Origin: Jacaranda mimosifolia
Taxonomy: Eukaryota > Streptophyta > Magnoliopsida > Lamiales > Bignoniaceae
Assembly (NCBI GenBank): GCA_018894105.1
Contig: CM032117.1
Span: 44,254,501 to 44,318,500 of the forward strand
Length of the DNA stretch: 64,000 nucleotides
Direction of reading: 5' to 3'
Shown here: positions 23,306 through 34,878 of the stretch, one piece after another
Layout: every line of letters starts with the position of its first letter
Numbering within the stretch: position 1 is the first letter of the stretch
The notes under the pieces: generated by a model
What the model was told of the DNA's origin: nothing
Database searches by the model: none
Seen by the model: the letters and a program-made list of their open reading frames with translations, nothing else
Translations under genes and position numbers: made by a program

Positions 23306-24438
23306 GTGTGGCCTCTTCAAAATGCTATAGATAATCTTTTCAAGCAAATCTCCAAGCTTATCAGCAGTGGTTACATAAGTAAGAAAGATGAAGTTGTGCA
23401 CATGGTCCATATAAGAAGAAGGGATGGACAAACAAGAGTATGTGCGAAATTCAAGAAGATTGAGCCTGTGGAAAAGGATATTGCGCCAACAAACCATATT
23501 ACTTTGGGTGAAGAATTTTTGATTGAAGAAGAAGATGCTGAAACTGCTCCTCCTGAGTTTGAGGAAGGTTCTAAAGCCACTGTAGATGAATTGAAAGAGA
23601 TTAATTTAGGTGATGCCCATGACCCTCGGCCTATCTACATTAGTGCTTTATTAATTGCGGAGGAAGAAAAAGTATATGATGAGCTATTACATAAATTCAA
23701 AGATGTGTTTGCATGGTCGTACAAAGAGATGCCTAGGTTAAATCCAAATGTGGCAGTCCATCATTTATCAGTAAAGAAAGGAACTCATCTAGTCAAACAA
23801 GCTCAACGTTAATTTTGCCCCGAATTAGTTCCTTTGATTGAAGCTGAAGTAAACAAGCTCATTGAGGTTGAGTTTATTCGAGAAGTTAAGTATCTAACAT
23901 GGATCTCTAGTATTGTCCCAATAAGAAAGAAAAATGGCCATGTTCGAGTTTGCGATGACTTTAGGGACTCATGATTGATGCTACCACATGGCATAAAGCA
24001 TTATAATTTATGGATGGATCATTTGGGTATAATCAAATACACATGTCACCAAAAGATGAGGAGCTGAAGGCATTTTGCACCTCTAAGGGAATATACTACT
24101 ATAAAGTGATGCTGTTTGGATTAAAAAATGCTGGTGCCACATATCAAAGAGCTATGCAGAAGATCTTTGATGATATGCTTCATAAGAATATTGAATGTTA
24201 TATTGATGACATGGTTGTCAAGTCCAAAAGGCGAGAGATCACCTCCAAGATTTGAGACAAGTTTTTAAGCGCATGAGAAAATATTAACTCAAAATGAATC
24301 CATTAAAGTGTGCATTTGGTGTTACATTAGGGAAGTTTCTAGGATTCATTGTTCGTCACTGAGGTATAGAAATCGAGGAAGTAAAGATTGATGCAATTCT
24401 GAAATGCCTGAACGTCAAGCATCCATGAACTCAAAAGT
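23306..24438 (+). pseudogene. Gypsy reverse transcriptase
   Basis: Fragments carry ARPIYISALL-type text before the domain, then VHHLSVKKGTHLVKQAQR (to 23812), IREVKYLTWISSIVPIRKKNGHVRVCDDFRD (about 23875-23970), DGSFGYNQIHMSPKDEELKAF (24013-24075), GLKNAGATYQRAMQKIFDDML (about 24118-24180) and the catalytic box YIDDMVVKS (about 24199-24225). The YIDD box is intact. The first palm Asp lies in a DGSFGYNQI context, as in this family. A stop splits the domain near 23970 and another follows at 24253. Confidence 0.9.
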
Positions 24439-25059
24439 TTGCAAGAAAAGTTATCTTATTTACAGAGTTTCATATCAAATTTAGCTAGTAGATGTCAATC
24501 ATTCAGCCGTCTCATGAAGAAAAGCGTTTCATTTGAGTGGGATGAAACTTGTAGTAATATTTTGAAGAGCATAAAAGCTTATCTGATGCGGTCGCTTTTG
24601 GTCGCACCAGTACCTAGACATCCACTGATTCTTTATATTGCTGCTCAAGAATATTTCATTGGAGATTAATTGGCACAGGGGAATAAAGAAGGAAAGGAAA
24701 ATGCCTTATACTACTTGAGCAGGATGATGATGTCAAATGAGTTGAAATACTCGCCAATTGAGAAAATATGTTTGGCTTTAGTTTTTGCAATCGAAAAGTT
24801 GAAGTATTACTTTCAGGCTCATACTATCCATCTTGTTTCAAAAGCAAATCCACTATAATACATCATGTCAAAACCTGTCCTCTCTGATAGACTTGAAAGA
24901 TGGTACATTCAGTTGCAATAGTTTGAGATTATCTATGTTCCGTAGAAGGAAGTAAAAGAACAAGTTTTGGCTGACTTCTTGGCTGATCATCCCATCCCTG
25001 CTGAGTGGGAATTATTTGATGACCTACCTAATGAATATGTCTTGGTAGTTGAAATTACA
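24439..25059 (+). pseudogene. Gypsy RNase H of the RT type
   Basis: Connection and RNase H text includes CQSFSRLMKKSVSFEWDETC (about 24496-24555), the RNase H-like stretch APVPRHPLILYIAAQEYFIG, and YYLSRMMMSNELKYSPIEKICLALVFAIEKLKYYF (24710-24820). It ends with a region resembling the usual RWYIQLQQFEIIYVP link. A stop at 24667 interrupts it, in the place where the first catalytic Asp of the domain would be expected. Confidence 0.8.
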
Positions 25060-25480
25060 CCTCCTTGGAAGATGTACTTTGATGGAGCATCCCACAAAGA
25101 ATGAGCTGGTGCTGGAGTGGTATTTATCACATCAAATGATGAAGTATTACCATATTCCTTCACTTTAACTGAAAATTATTCCAATAATATTGCCGAATAT
25201 CAAGATCTTATTCTTGGGTTGAAAATGACAATTGACATAAAACAATTGCGCCTTAATGTCTATAGAGATTCTAAGTTAGTGGTCAACCAGTTGATTGGAT
25301 CATATGAAGTTAAGAAGCCTAAATTACTCCCGTACTTTAATTATGAAAAAAGACTCATTAGATGGCTTGGGGATATATAAATTGAACATGTGCCAAGGAA
25401 AGAAAATAAGAAAGCCGATGTGTTAGCTAAATTGGCCTCTTTACTTGCCATACCTAAAAATAAAGTGCGTATTCCAATAT
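25060..25480 (+). pseudogene. Second, archaeal-type RNase H (aRNH) of the Tat branch
   Basis: A second RNase H module follows: MYFDGASHKE (stop at 25102-25104) AGAGVVFI, then NNIAEYQDLILGLKMTI, LNVYRDSKLVVNQLIG and NKKADVLAKLASL. The D, E, D and D catalytic positions can all be seen in FDGA, AEYQ, RDSK and KADV. This duplicate domain between RNase H and integrase is the defining trait of Tat/Ogre-like gypsy elements. Confidence 0.88.
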
Positions 25481-26819
25481 GTAAAAGTTGGGTTGTACCA
25501 CCAATTTTTAAGGATAAGGATTGTGAAGAAGATGAAAGCCATGTTGTTCAAGTATTTGAAATAGAGAAAGAAGATTGGCGCCAACCAATTGTGGACTACT
25601 TAAAGTATGAGAAGTTACCAAATGATCCATGTCAAAGAGTCGATATCCAACATCGCGCGGCTTGCTTCATCTATTATACAGGTTCGCTTTATAGGCTGTC
25701 ATTTGATGGAGTCTTCTTGCGATGTTTAGGTGATGATGAAGTTATCCAAGCCATGGAAGAAGCTCATTCTGAAGTTTGTGGTGCTCACCAGTTGGGTCTG
25801 AAATTACGTTTTTAAATAACAAGAATAGGCTACTACTAGCTAATAATGGTAAAAGATTGCATGGATTATGCTCAAAGATGTCAAGCTTGCCAATGTCATG
25901 CAAATTTCATTCTCCAAGTACCTGAGCAATTGCATCCGACTGTTGCTTCATGGCCATTTGATGTCTGAGGATTAGATATGGTTGGACCATGACAAAGTCT
26001 TCTGCTGGGCACTTGTATATTTTGGTTGCAACGGACTATTTCTCTAAGTGAGTTGAAATAGTACCCCTCAAAGAAGTAAAGAAGGAAAGTGTAGCTGACT
26101 TTATCTGCATCAACATTATATATCGCTATGGGGTTCCTCTATACGTAATCACGGATAATGGAAAGCCCTTTAGTAATAGTCTGATAGATAAACTTTGTCA
26201 GAAGTTCAATTTTAAGCAGAGGAAATCTTCCATGTACTATGCCGCGGCTAATGGTCTTGCTGAGGCATTTAATAAAGCTCTGATTAATTTGTTGAAGAAA
26301 GTAGTCTCAAAGTCAAAGAGGGATTGACACGAAAGGATCGGAAAAACTTTATGGGCATATCGAACTATTTATAGAACACCTACATAGGCAACTACGTATT
26401 CATTAGTTTATGGTGTTGAAGCTGTTTTACCTCTTGAGCAGCAAATTCCATCATTAAGGATAGCCATACAAAAAGGATTGACTGAGGAAGAAAATGCACA
26501 CTTACGTCTTGAAGAATTGGAGGCCCTTGATGAGAAAAGGTTGGAAGCACAACAAAGACTTGAGTGTTATCAAGCTAAGCTCTCCAAGGCCTTTAACAAG
26601 AAGGTACAATCGCAATCTTTTCCAGTTGCGGATTTGGTGCTCGCTGTGAGAAAACCCATCATCACAACTTATCGGACTGGGAATAAGTTCACATCAAAAT
26701 TGGATGGTCCTTATGCTATCAAAGAAGTCTATACAAATGGTGCACATAAGTTGGTTGCTGAAGATGGATTAAGAGTTGACCCTATCAATGGAAAGTTCTT
26801 GAAGCGCTACTATGCATAA
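25481..26819 (+). pseudogene. Gypsy integrase
   Basis: The N-terminal zinc region has AHSEVCGAHQLGLKL (about 25765-25805) and CQACQCHAN (about 25885-25910). The core shows LVATDYFSK (about 26022-26048), YVITDNGKPFSN (about 26140-26175) and NGLAEAFNKAL (about 26250-26283), giving the D, D, E triad. AYRTIYRTPT (about 26355-26385) and the C-terminal part LTEEENAHLRLEELEALDEK to FLKRYYA (26478-26816) end the polyprotein. No chromodomain is seen, as expected for Tat. Stops at 26048, 26325 and 26383 disable it. Confidence 0.9.
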
Positions 26820-26889
26820 AGTTGGGAGAATGCTCCTTGACGCACGAGCCTAAACTGAATGCTACTCCTGACCTGCATGAGTATAAACT

Positions 26890-27070
26890 GTGAACGGTAC
26901 CCACCAAAAGTAGTGCATGTGGTTAAATTACTAACTTACCCACCAAAGGTAATGCATGTGGTTAAACTGCTAACTTACTCCACCAAAGGTAATGCATGTG
27001 GTTAAACTGCTAACTTACCCCACTAAAGGTATTTTATGTGGTTAAAATATCAAATACCCCGCCTAATCCA
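26890..27070 (+). repeat. Short tandem repeat in the gypsy 3' region
   Basis: About four copies of a ~50 bp unit built on caccaaaggtaatgcatgtgg followed by ttaaactgctaacttac. The last copy is more diverged. Confidence 0.85.
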
Positions 27071-27234
27071 CAGTGGTTAAGCAATGGATACTCCTGGCCC
27101 ACATGAGTATAAACTGTGAACGACACCCCCCCTAAAATGATGCTTTCTTTGAACTACGTTATGACTTGATCCCTTCATTGGGTATGTAGGCAGCTTAGAT
27201 ATTCTCTAAGTTCAGTCATAGGTTTATTTTAAAT

Positions 27235-27800
27235 TATATTTTTCTTTGTTTTATAAAAAAAAAAGTAGTTTAGTTGTTTTTATTAAGTTTGAATATTTTT
27301 TAGTTTATTAAGTTTTAAAAAAATAAAAAATAGTTTAGCTATTTTTATTAAGTTTCAGTTTTTAGTTTGTTAAGTTTTAAAAAAAAAAATTAGTTGTTTG
27401 AGTTAAAAAAAAGTAGTTTAATTTTTTTTATTAATTTTTAGTTTTTAGAAAAAATAGTAGTTTTAGTTGTTTGAGTTAATTAGTTTGTTGAGTTAAAAAG
27501 AAAAAATTGGTTTATATTAAGTTTGAGTTTTTAGTTTGTCGAGTTAAAAAAATAGTTTAATTGTTTTCTTTATTAAATTGGAGTTTTTTTAGTTTGTTAA
27601 ATTAAAAAAAAAAAGTAGTTTAATCATTTTATTAAGGTTAAGTTTTTTTTAAGTTTGTTAAGTTCTTTAAAAAAATTAGTTTAATTGTTTTTATTAAGTT
27701 TGAGTTTTTAGTTTGTTAAGTTTCGAAAAAAAAAAAAATAGTTTTAATTGTTTTTATTAGTTTGAGTTTTTTTCGGTAAAAAAAAAAAAGTAAAAAATAA
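27235..27800 (+). repeat. A/T-rich minisatellite
   Basis: About nine irregular units of 50-70 bp, each with an A-run followed by tagtttaattgttt, ttattaagtttgag and tttagtttgttaag. It separates pol from the antisense gene. No coding potential. Confidence 0.85.
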
Positions 27801-28005
27801 AAAATAAAAGATTGCAAGATAGAAAAGAAAGAAATCTTCCATTATGTAATCTCAAAAATAAATAAATAAATGCAACATAGTTTATTAAAAAAAAAAAGAG
27901 CAAAAAGTTCTAAATAATTTTCAAATAAAAAGACCCAAGTTTTTCAATTCTTCCTTGATAGCATCCAAGTGCTCTATTGAAGTTTGCAAATTCTCAACCA
28001 GTTGA

Positions 28006-30671
28006 TTACTCAATTTCCTTCAAATGATCAAACTCCTTCCCAACACATTCCAACTCTTCTCGGGTGGATTGAATTTGATTCATTTCTTTGCTTTTTTCTA
28101 GTTTGAGCATTATGGAGACGACTTTTGGCCTATCTAGTTGTTGTGTAAGAAGCTCATTGGATGCTTTCTCAAAAGATGTTGACTTTGCCTCATCATAAGC
28201 ATTGGCCTTGTCAAACAATACTTGTAATAATTCTTCTACATTGGAGATGTCAAATTTGCTGAAGCCCCTCATTGATTCAAGCACAAATTGAACACTATCT
28301 TTAATAGATGAGATGGAATCAAGTAGAGTATTTGCTATTCTCTTGCGAAGACCATCCCACAACATTTGGAGATACTCTTTTTGATGATTAAGTACAAAAT
28401 TTTCACCCTCAAATATTGAAACTAGAGCACAAGGAGATAGTTGTTTAGCTTTCATACTATGGAATGCCTCATTTTGCATGGTTGCGTTAATTGGAGCGCT
28501 CATGGCCAACGAGTTAGGTCCCATGATTGATCCTCGGCTACCTTAGGATATCTCATCTTCATCAACATTAATAATTTCATTTTTCAACTGAAATGTTACA
28601 TGATTTGAGTTAGCAAATGATCAAAAGGAGGCTTGTTTAAAAAAAAGATGAAGAAAAGAAAAGAACCTCTTTGGCAAAGTTCTCTATTGACGAAGGATCA
28701 CTTGGCTTTGGAGATTTGGGGCCCATTTGAAGCCTTTTCCAATGACGATCTACATTACTACTACTGCTCATCTCTAAAGGATAATGATTCATTCTCTTTT
28801 CTTTTGGAGGCTTGATGTCTTCTAAGTTGGGAGGATTTAGAATATTTTCAGCAAGTTGTCTATCCCCTTTATCATGATCCTTCTCTTTAAGGGAAAGTTT
28901 GATTGGCTTTAATTTTATCAACTCGCAAAATTTTTCTCGAAGTAATCTCCATGAATTTTATTCCACCATTTCTTGTAGGCATCCGAAGAGAATTTTTTTA
29001 CATTTAGCGGCACATAGAGAAACCATGCTATAGACATAGAATTGTGCAAAGTGCATAAGCGCCAATAGCGAAGTCCTTTATCTAAATGGGCCATGCGAAA
29101 GTCATAAGCAAGAATTCTGGGAACTTCTTGATAATATCCAAATTGACGATTGAAGCGATGAGGACTATAAGGTTCAATAATAAAGTAGTCACCTCGCCGC
29201 AAAGGAAGATAATTCAAGCGAATAGAAATGAAATACTTTTGCTCCAATTCTCTAGCCTTCCCACCATCAACATATGAAAGTCCTTTATCTTTAGCAATAT
29301 GGTGCAAGTCTAGGAAACAAAATCCCCTTTGTGAGTTCTTTTGCAGGCCTCCTTTGGATCATAATATTTTGCACCTCTTTTGCCGGAATAAATCGCCATT
29401 TTTGGATCACATACTCGCCAAACTTTATAATGTGTTTTGAAGTAATGAGCCAACCAAGCATAAACGAAGTGGATGGGAAAAAAAGAATGGACACGACGTG
29501 GCCTTGGGGAACTTGAAATTTTATTTAAACTATTGTAGATGCTGGCTAGAACTGGAATAGTAAGACTTACTTTCCTACCGGTGGCCATGATGCATGCTAT
29601 CTTGAAAGTGCTAGGACATATTGAATTAACATCATTGGTAGGAAGAACGAATGAGCAAAGCCAACAAGCCAAATATGTTGCAAAATATGTCTGTTCTCTC
29701 AAGTTCCCAGGAATCCCAAGTTTTAAAAATAATGACTCCTCCATAGTGGACCATTCTCCATGAACATCAAAATCACCAAGATGATTATGAGTTGATTTGG
29801 GCCAAACCAATTTTTTCTCCTTGCGTGGGGGTGGCTGATGGTATTTTATGGCTTTCTTGGACCAATACTTCACCAATTTTTTCATAGTAACTTGAGAAAG
29901 TTGACTTCCATTGGTGCTCTTTTGAAGTAAATGATAAGCTTGAAATAAGTATTTGCAAAAATTAGGGATAAATTTACTTCCTGTCTCATCAATGCCGGTA
30001 AGCTCCTTGGCACAATGAATCATTTCATCATAAAAAATTCCTGTTATAGGGAAGCCTGCAAAGTTGTGCAAATCCCATAGCGATATGGACAATTCTCCAA
30101 AGGAAGTTAAAGAAGTATTTATAAATGGACACCATGCCTCGCAAAATGCTTTGATAATATTAGAATTTCTATCATATGTGAATAATGAAGCATACACCGG
30201 ATAATATAATTGTGTAGCAATCAACTTGTGCTTGCATTAGCTTAGGACATCTTCAGTCCACTCCTAGTATCCTTTGATGTAATGGAATTCGCCATCGAAT
30301 TGAAGAGTTTCTCCTTACTTGGTTTTCCCCTCAATAATGCTATAGCCCAATGTTGGCAGAAGAGTTAGTTCGTTTGATTGTTGATGACAAATTAGTTCGT
30401 TTGGAGGACAATGATGAGTTGCCCTTAAAGTCCACACCTTGGAAGTTTTGGTCTCCTGAGACCACTCATCAGTATGAAATGAATTAGTCAGCTTTGGCCA
30501 CTTTGTCGCATATCTACCAATAAGTGGATTATAAGTAGTTAAAAGTGTGCCTTTCTCCATAGGTTGATTCTCTTCATCAAGGATAATTAAGTGTTGTACT
30601 CCAATGCCAGTTGAAACATCCTTAAAGTAAACTATGGTGCAATATGCAAGGATACGAGAAAAGTTAATCAA
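28006..30671 (-). pseudogene. Antisense plant-mobile-domain (PMD) gene carried by the gypsy element
   Basis: The minus strand holds a nearly continuous frame. Its N-terminal part (30671-30318; first in-frame ATG at 30558-30560) leads to the PMD core at 30224-29310, with FGELSISLWDLHNFAGFPITG (about 30042-30103), FATYLACWLCSFVLP and ACIMATGRKVSLTIPVLASIY. Stops at 30315-30317, 30264-30266 and 30237-30239 keep the same frame. Frameshifts near 29310 and 28920 lead on to LRYWRLCTLHNSMSIAWFLY (28918-29307), a Lys/Pro-rich stretch (28637-28921) and a helical, probably coiled-coil tail (28524-28006). PMD proteins are plant-specific; some host members act in silencing, and copies occur in transposons. 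Function in the element is unknown. It is damaged but far better kept than random antisense sequence would be. Confidence 0.85.
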
Positions 30672-31120
30672 GTTGTTGAGAAAGAAAAGAAGAAGAAAAG
30701 ATGTAATCTAAAGAAGATTGATGTGAAGAATAAAGAAAGCCAAATAATGGCGGTCATGTTTAATGCTCATGTGAATTGATGAAGAAATAAATTGATGGAG
30801 AATTCAAGATAATAGTGTGTGTTTGTAGAAGCATTTTATCAAACAAGAAGGATGCATGAATTGAAGGAGAAATAATGTAAAAGTTAAAGAGGTGATCATA
30901 CATGGCAGAGACGCAAATTATTTTTACTTGTAGTTGTATGGATTCTCTTGTTTTTGATCATCCCTTTTTATAGAGGATACATTAAAGATGCCCAATTCAA
31001 GTAGGACACTAAAAGGTACTTGCTGTGAGAAGATCCCGATGGGACTATACAGAGTTTGAAGTTCAATATATTGTTGATTTAATTCCAATACGATGCGGTT
31101 TCGGGCAAGTCTTGATAAGG
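30672..31120. other. Region between the PMD gene and the 3' LTR
   Basis: Leader of the antisense gene plus the 3' untranslated end of the element. A purine run at 30675-30702 could be a polypurine tract but is about 420 bases from the LTR, so I do not assign it. No gene. Confidence 0.45.
30963..30976 (-). promoter_or_regulatory. TATA box for the antisense PMD gene
   Basis: On the minus strand this reads CCTCTATAAAAAGG. It lies about 300-400 bases upstream of the PMD reading frame and points toward it. The 23-base core around it matches the LTR TATA region (31268-31290) at about 19 positions. Position, motif and the similarity support a dedicated promoter; transcription is not shown. Confidence 0.5.
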
Positions 31121-31801
31121 ATGAGATAAGCTATTGATATTATCTTTTGCTGTTTGATATTATCAAATCAAATATATATGATATTATTTTTTGATATTTG
31201 ATATTATCTTATCAAAGAGATAACCATTGAAAGAGTTCAAGTCAATTTAGAAGTCTTCCATCAAACATCTATATAAAGGGGTGATCCCAACTCATTTGAC
31301 ACAACTTAAATTCTAGCAGACAAGAGAAACTTTGAAGGAGTCCAGCAATTCTCTCAAGCAAATTCAAGGAGATCCACGACGTTCAAGATGCTCTTCGTGG
31401 AACTCATATTCTTTGGCGTTTGATTCGAGATTATGTCTGGCATTTGATTCGAGACTAAGGTGCGAAGCCCTCAAATTGATGTTATTTTTATTCAAGAAGA
31501 TCTATGACGTTCAAGGCATTCTTCGCGAAACTCATATTTCTGGTATTTGATTCGAGATTGAGGTGCAAAGCTCTCGAATTGATGTTATTTTATTCAAATC
31601 AAATTTAAGGAGATTCACGTCGTTTAAGTCATTTTTCGTGGAACTAATTACATTCAAGATTATATTTGAAAGAGAAGAATCAGAGGATTAGATTAGAGAT
31701 TGAATCTACAGTTAATTGATTGATTTTAATTTTAATTTTATTTGTAAGATTTTTCTTGTCTTGCAATTTTAATTTTTGCAGACAAGAAATTTGTTGTTAC
31801 A
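31121..31801 (+). repeat. 3' LTR of the gypsy element
   Basis: Homologous to 19590-20224, with TATA at 31269-31277 and the same internal ~110 bp repeats, the first starting at about 31366. Ends TTGTTGTTACA at 31801. Confidence 0.87.
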
Positions 31802-32187
31802 GTCTATTTTTTAGAGCATGACTTTAATGGGATTGTATTTCCAACTAGAAAAAAAAATGGTGTGAAATTTGCCCTTAATTCCACATAATCTAATACCTTG
31901 CTCCACATAAAAAAATGTATGTGACTTTGAATGCTGACGAGGATGTGTCCAACATGAATCGCCTGCATTTGTGCTTAAAGATGACAGTAGTTGACATGAT
32001 GGTTGGCCGAAAAAGTGAACCTAGTTGATGGGGAAGGCAAATTAGCTATACAAGCAAGTAAATACATCATATCTTCAATTTTTTTACTGCATTTACTGTT
32101 TAGCATACTTTCATTGTCTGAATTTGTACTTTTTTGCATTATTAGTTATATACAGTTGTCTTATAGAATACTGATTCTTATGTGTTT
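31802..32187. other. MULE 5' flank and leader, no clear gene
   Basis: AT-rich. A short open stretch around 31980-32050, ending near a possible donor (caagtaaata), might be a first exon of the transposase, but I cannot support it further. Confidence 0.3.
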
Positions 32188-32620
32188 GAGTATTTAGGTT
32201 TTCTATGTTAAATACTGAATTTTTTTATTTCAGTACTTGTGCTCTTCTAAGTTGAATATTGTATATGTCTGTTTTAGTACTTAGGCCTTCTATATTAAAT
32301 ACTAAACTTGTTCATTTCTATAATTTGATTATGTATGCTGAATATTAAATTTTAGGATTATTCAGTGCTTGCTTTTTTATGTAAACTATTTTATTTGTTC
32401 ATTTCAATACCGAGGTCTTGTATGTTAAATACTGCATTTGTTTTTTTGTTTACTACTTAGTTCCTTTTAAATACTGGATTCAGCCATTTCAATACTTATC
32501 TCTTCCATTTAAGTACTCAAATTGTTTATTTAAGTACTTAATTCTTCTATGTGAAATACTGATATTATTTAGTTAAATACGTAGTTATCTTGTTGTTGAA
32601 TATTGAAATTGTAACTTACA
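32188..32620 (+). repeat. Degenerate ~60 bp tandem repeat upstream of the MULE transposase
   Basis: Six to seven irregular units pair a ttctatgttaaatactg phrase with a ttcagtacttag phrase. Units differ by many substitutions and small indels. It may sit in an intron or the leader of the transposase gene. Confidence 0.6.
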
Positions 32621-32639
32621 CACTGATCTTGAAGCACTT

Positions 32640-34760
32640 TATGATAATTATCGTGTATTTGACTATGTTATTTTTTGCAATGAAAGGAATGAAATAGAGG
32701 AGTACATTCCCTCCACAAGTGAGTCACAATATGAACTAGCATTATAGAGAAATTCAATTAATGCCTGGAGTCATTTATGCATGGAGAGGGGCAAACATTC
32801 CAAGATGCTAAAAAGTTTAGAATTAAACTTAAATACTATGTTGTTGTTACTAGAAGGTCTTTTATATAAAAGAAAAATGATTCCACAAAGATTATAGCAA
32901 TTTGTAGTAATAATAATTGCAAATGGAGAATATATGCCTCAAGGTATGCACCTGACAAACTCTTTGGTATTCGAAAATGCAACCATGGAACATATATATA
33001 ATGAGGGTAGTCTTCGGATGAAGGGACATCCTAGAGCTGATTCTGCTTGGGTTGCTAATGTAGTGAAATAAAATTGAGAGGAGAGCCTCATTACTGACCT
33101 ATCAACTTAATGAAAGTTATTTATAGAGAATTTAGCATAAAAATTCCATCTCATAGAGCATGGTTGGCTAAGGAAATAGCCATGCATGATATTCATGAGG
33201 CGATAAGGGATCCTTTGATAAGTTGAGTGGTATTGTAGGGCTGTGAAAGAAATAAATCCTGGAAGTATTGCGGATTATGATATTGACCCGGTGACCCTAA
33301 AATTTCAGTGATTATTTATCTATTTCATAGGTTCTCGGTCGATTTTCTCAGTGGATGCAGACCACTGATTTTCTTGGATGACACGTACATTAAGTATAAG
33401 TATAAAGGATGCTAACTTAGTGCTGTCAACAAGGATCCCAATGATGATCTATTCACATTAGCCTATGCAGTTATTGATGCTGAAAATGATACTAATTGGA
33501 AGTGTTTCTGCTTGAAGTTGAGGAGCATTTTAGATTCTCACCATAACACAAGGTTTAGAAGGTTCACTTTTTTCTTTGATCGACATACTAGGCTTCTTAA
33601 AGCCATCCCCATTATATTTCCTGTAGTCATCATGCATACTGCTTGAGATACTTGGTGGTCAACTTTGAAGAGTTCTGATCTAACTTAATGTTCATGTAAT
33701 AGTTCAAGAAAGCTGATGATCATATAATTTAAATTTTAGGTAATGAGAAAATACCCCCTCCACAACAAGAAACATTGGACATCTATTTTCATGAAAGCTG
33801 CATATGCTCCAATAAGGCAAGAATATACTCGGCACATAAACAACATAGTGGAGTCCATGCCTCTTGTTGGAAACTTTATCATGCAATCAGGGCCTCAATG
33901 TTGGGCAAATTCTTTATTTGGTGGTGATAGATGGGGAGTAATAAAAAATAATCAAGTGAAATATTGAAATAATTCGATTGAACCGGCACGATTTATGCCC
34001 ATTGCAGCTATAGTCAATCATATACACAAACAAATCATGGTTATGATGTGTAATCGACGAGAATAATCTAATAAACTTACTGAAGTATTATGCCCAAAGT
34101 AGGAGAAGAAGCTAGCAATAAATTATATGGCATTTCGCACACTGAAAGTGGAGAAATGTAGTGGTTGGAACTTTGAGGTCAATATTCATGACAAATCCTA
34201 TGTTGTGTATTTGCAAAGTTAGAGTTCTTAATGTCAGGCATGGCAAGTTGATAGAATTCCTAACAAGCATGCTTGTGCATGTATTGAGTCTAAGTCACTA
34301 TCGCTGTATGACTTTATTGACCAATACTATTGGGTTGGGATGTATCAACAAGCCTACAAACTTGTACTTAAACCTATACCTACTTTTGACCTAGACACAT
34401 TCTAGGTAAAGGAAGAACCAACTATTTATGCACCTTATGTAAGACCTCAGCCAGGTCGTATAAGGATGCAAAGATTTCCATCTCAAATTAATATTCGGGC
34501 AATGAGGTATAGGGGTGTGGTAGAACCAGTCATAACCATCGTACATGTAAAGAAGCTACGACTATTACTGACGTATTTGTTTACCATTATGTTGCATATG
34601 TATGCTTGCTATACCTTCTTATCATTACTGTGTAGCTAATTTCTTTTTTAATTTATTATTAATCTATAGGAAGAGGGTGCATGAAGGGGATATAATCAAT
34701 ATAAGAAGGATAGGACGGTGCTCAGAGACCAAAGACAACTAATTTTTGCTTTTTTGAAGG
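32640..34760 (+). pseudogene. MULE transposase (mudrA-like)
   Basis: Plus-strand pieces in several frames follow the MuDR layout. First is the zinc DNA-binding region with YVVVTRRSFI and CSNNNCKWRIYASRY (about 32840-32945) and CNHGTYI. Then come WLAKEIAMHDIHEAIRD (about 33160-33210) and NPGSIADYDIDP (about 33258-33292). The MULE catalytic domain has IFLDDTYIKYKYKGC, LSAVNKDPNDDLFTLAYAVID and NTNWKCFCLKLRS (33370-33520), then FFFDRHTRLLKAIP (about 33570-33610). Last is the SWIM zinc region, WQVDRIPNKHACACIESKS (about 34235-34295) and FIDQYYWVGMYQQAYKL. In the SWIM motif the usual GIPCKH reads RIPNKH, so one zinc ligand is lost. Many stops make it a pseudogene; introns may explain some breaks. 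Confidence 0.85.
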
Positions 34761-34878
34761 ACATGTCAGATCTAGAGTATTTGGACTGTTATAATAATAT
34801 TAGTTAACTTTTTATTGGAATGTTTGGTATTGTATGTAATGTAATATATCATGATTTCTATTAATAATGATATTGGAT

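Larger units (their letters stand above)
19590..31801 (+). mobile_element. Ty3/gypsy retrotransposon of the Tat type with an antisense PMD gene
   Basis: Direct repeats at about 19590-20224 and 31121-31801 flank plus-strand gag, protease, reverse transcriptase, RNase H, a second RNase H and integrase, in that order. Integrase after RT marks Ty3/gypsy, and the extra archaeal-type RNase H before integrase marks the Tat branch (Tat/Ogre/Retand). After pol come tandem repeats and then about 2.7 kb of minus-strand coding sequence with a plant mobile domain. Extra and antisense reading frames are known in plant gypsy elements of this branch. Stops and frameshifts in all genes show it is inactive. 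The left LTR edges are fuzzy and I found no matching target-site duplication (right flank gtcta). Confidence 0.92.

Noticed and set aside
29086..29763. Plus-strand open frames of 60-74 codons
   Set aside because: They overlap the PMD gene on the other strand and have no recognisable content.
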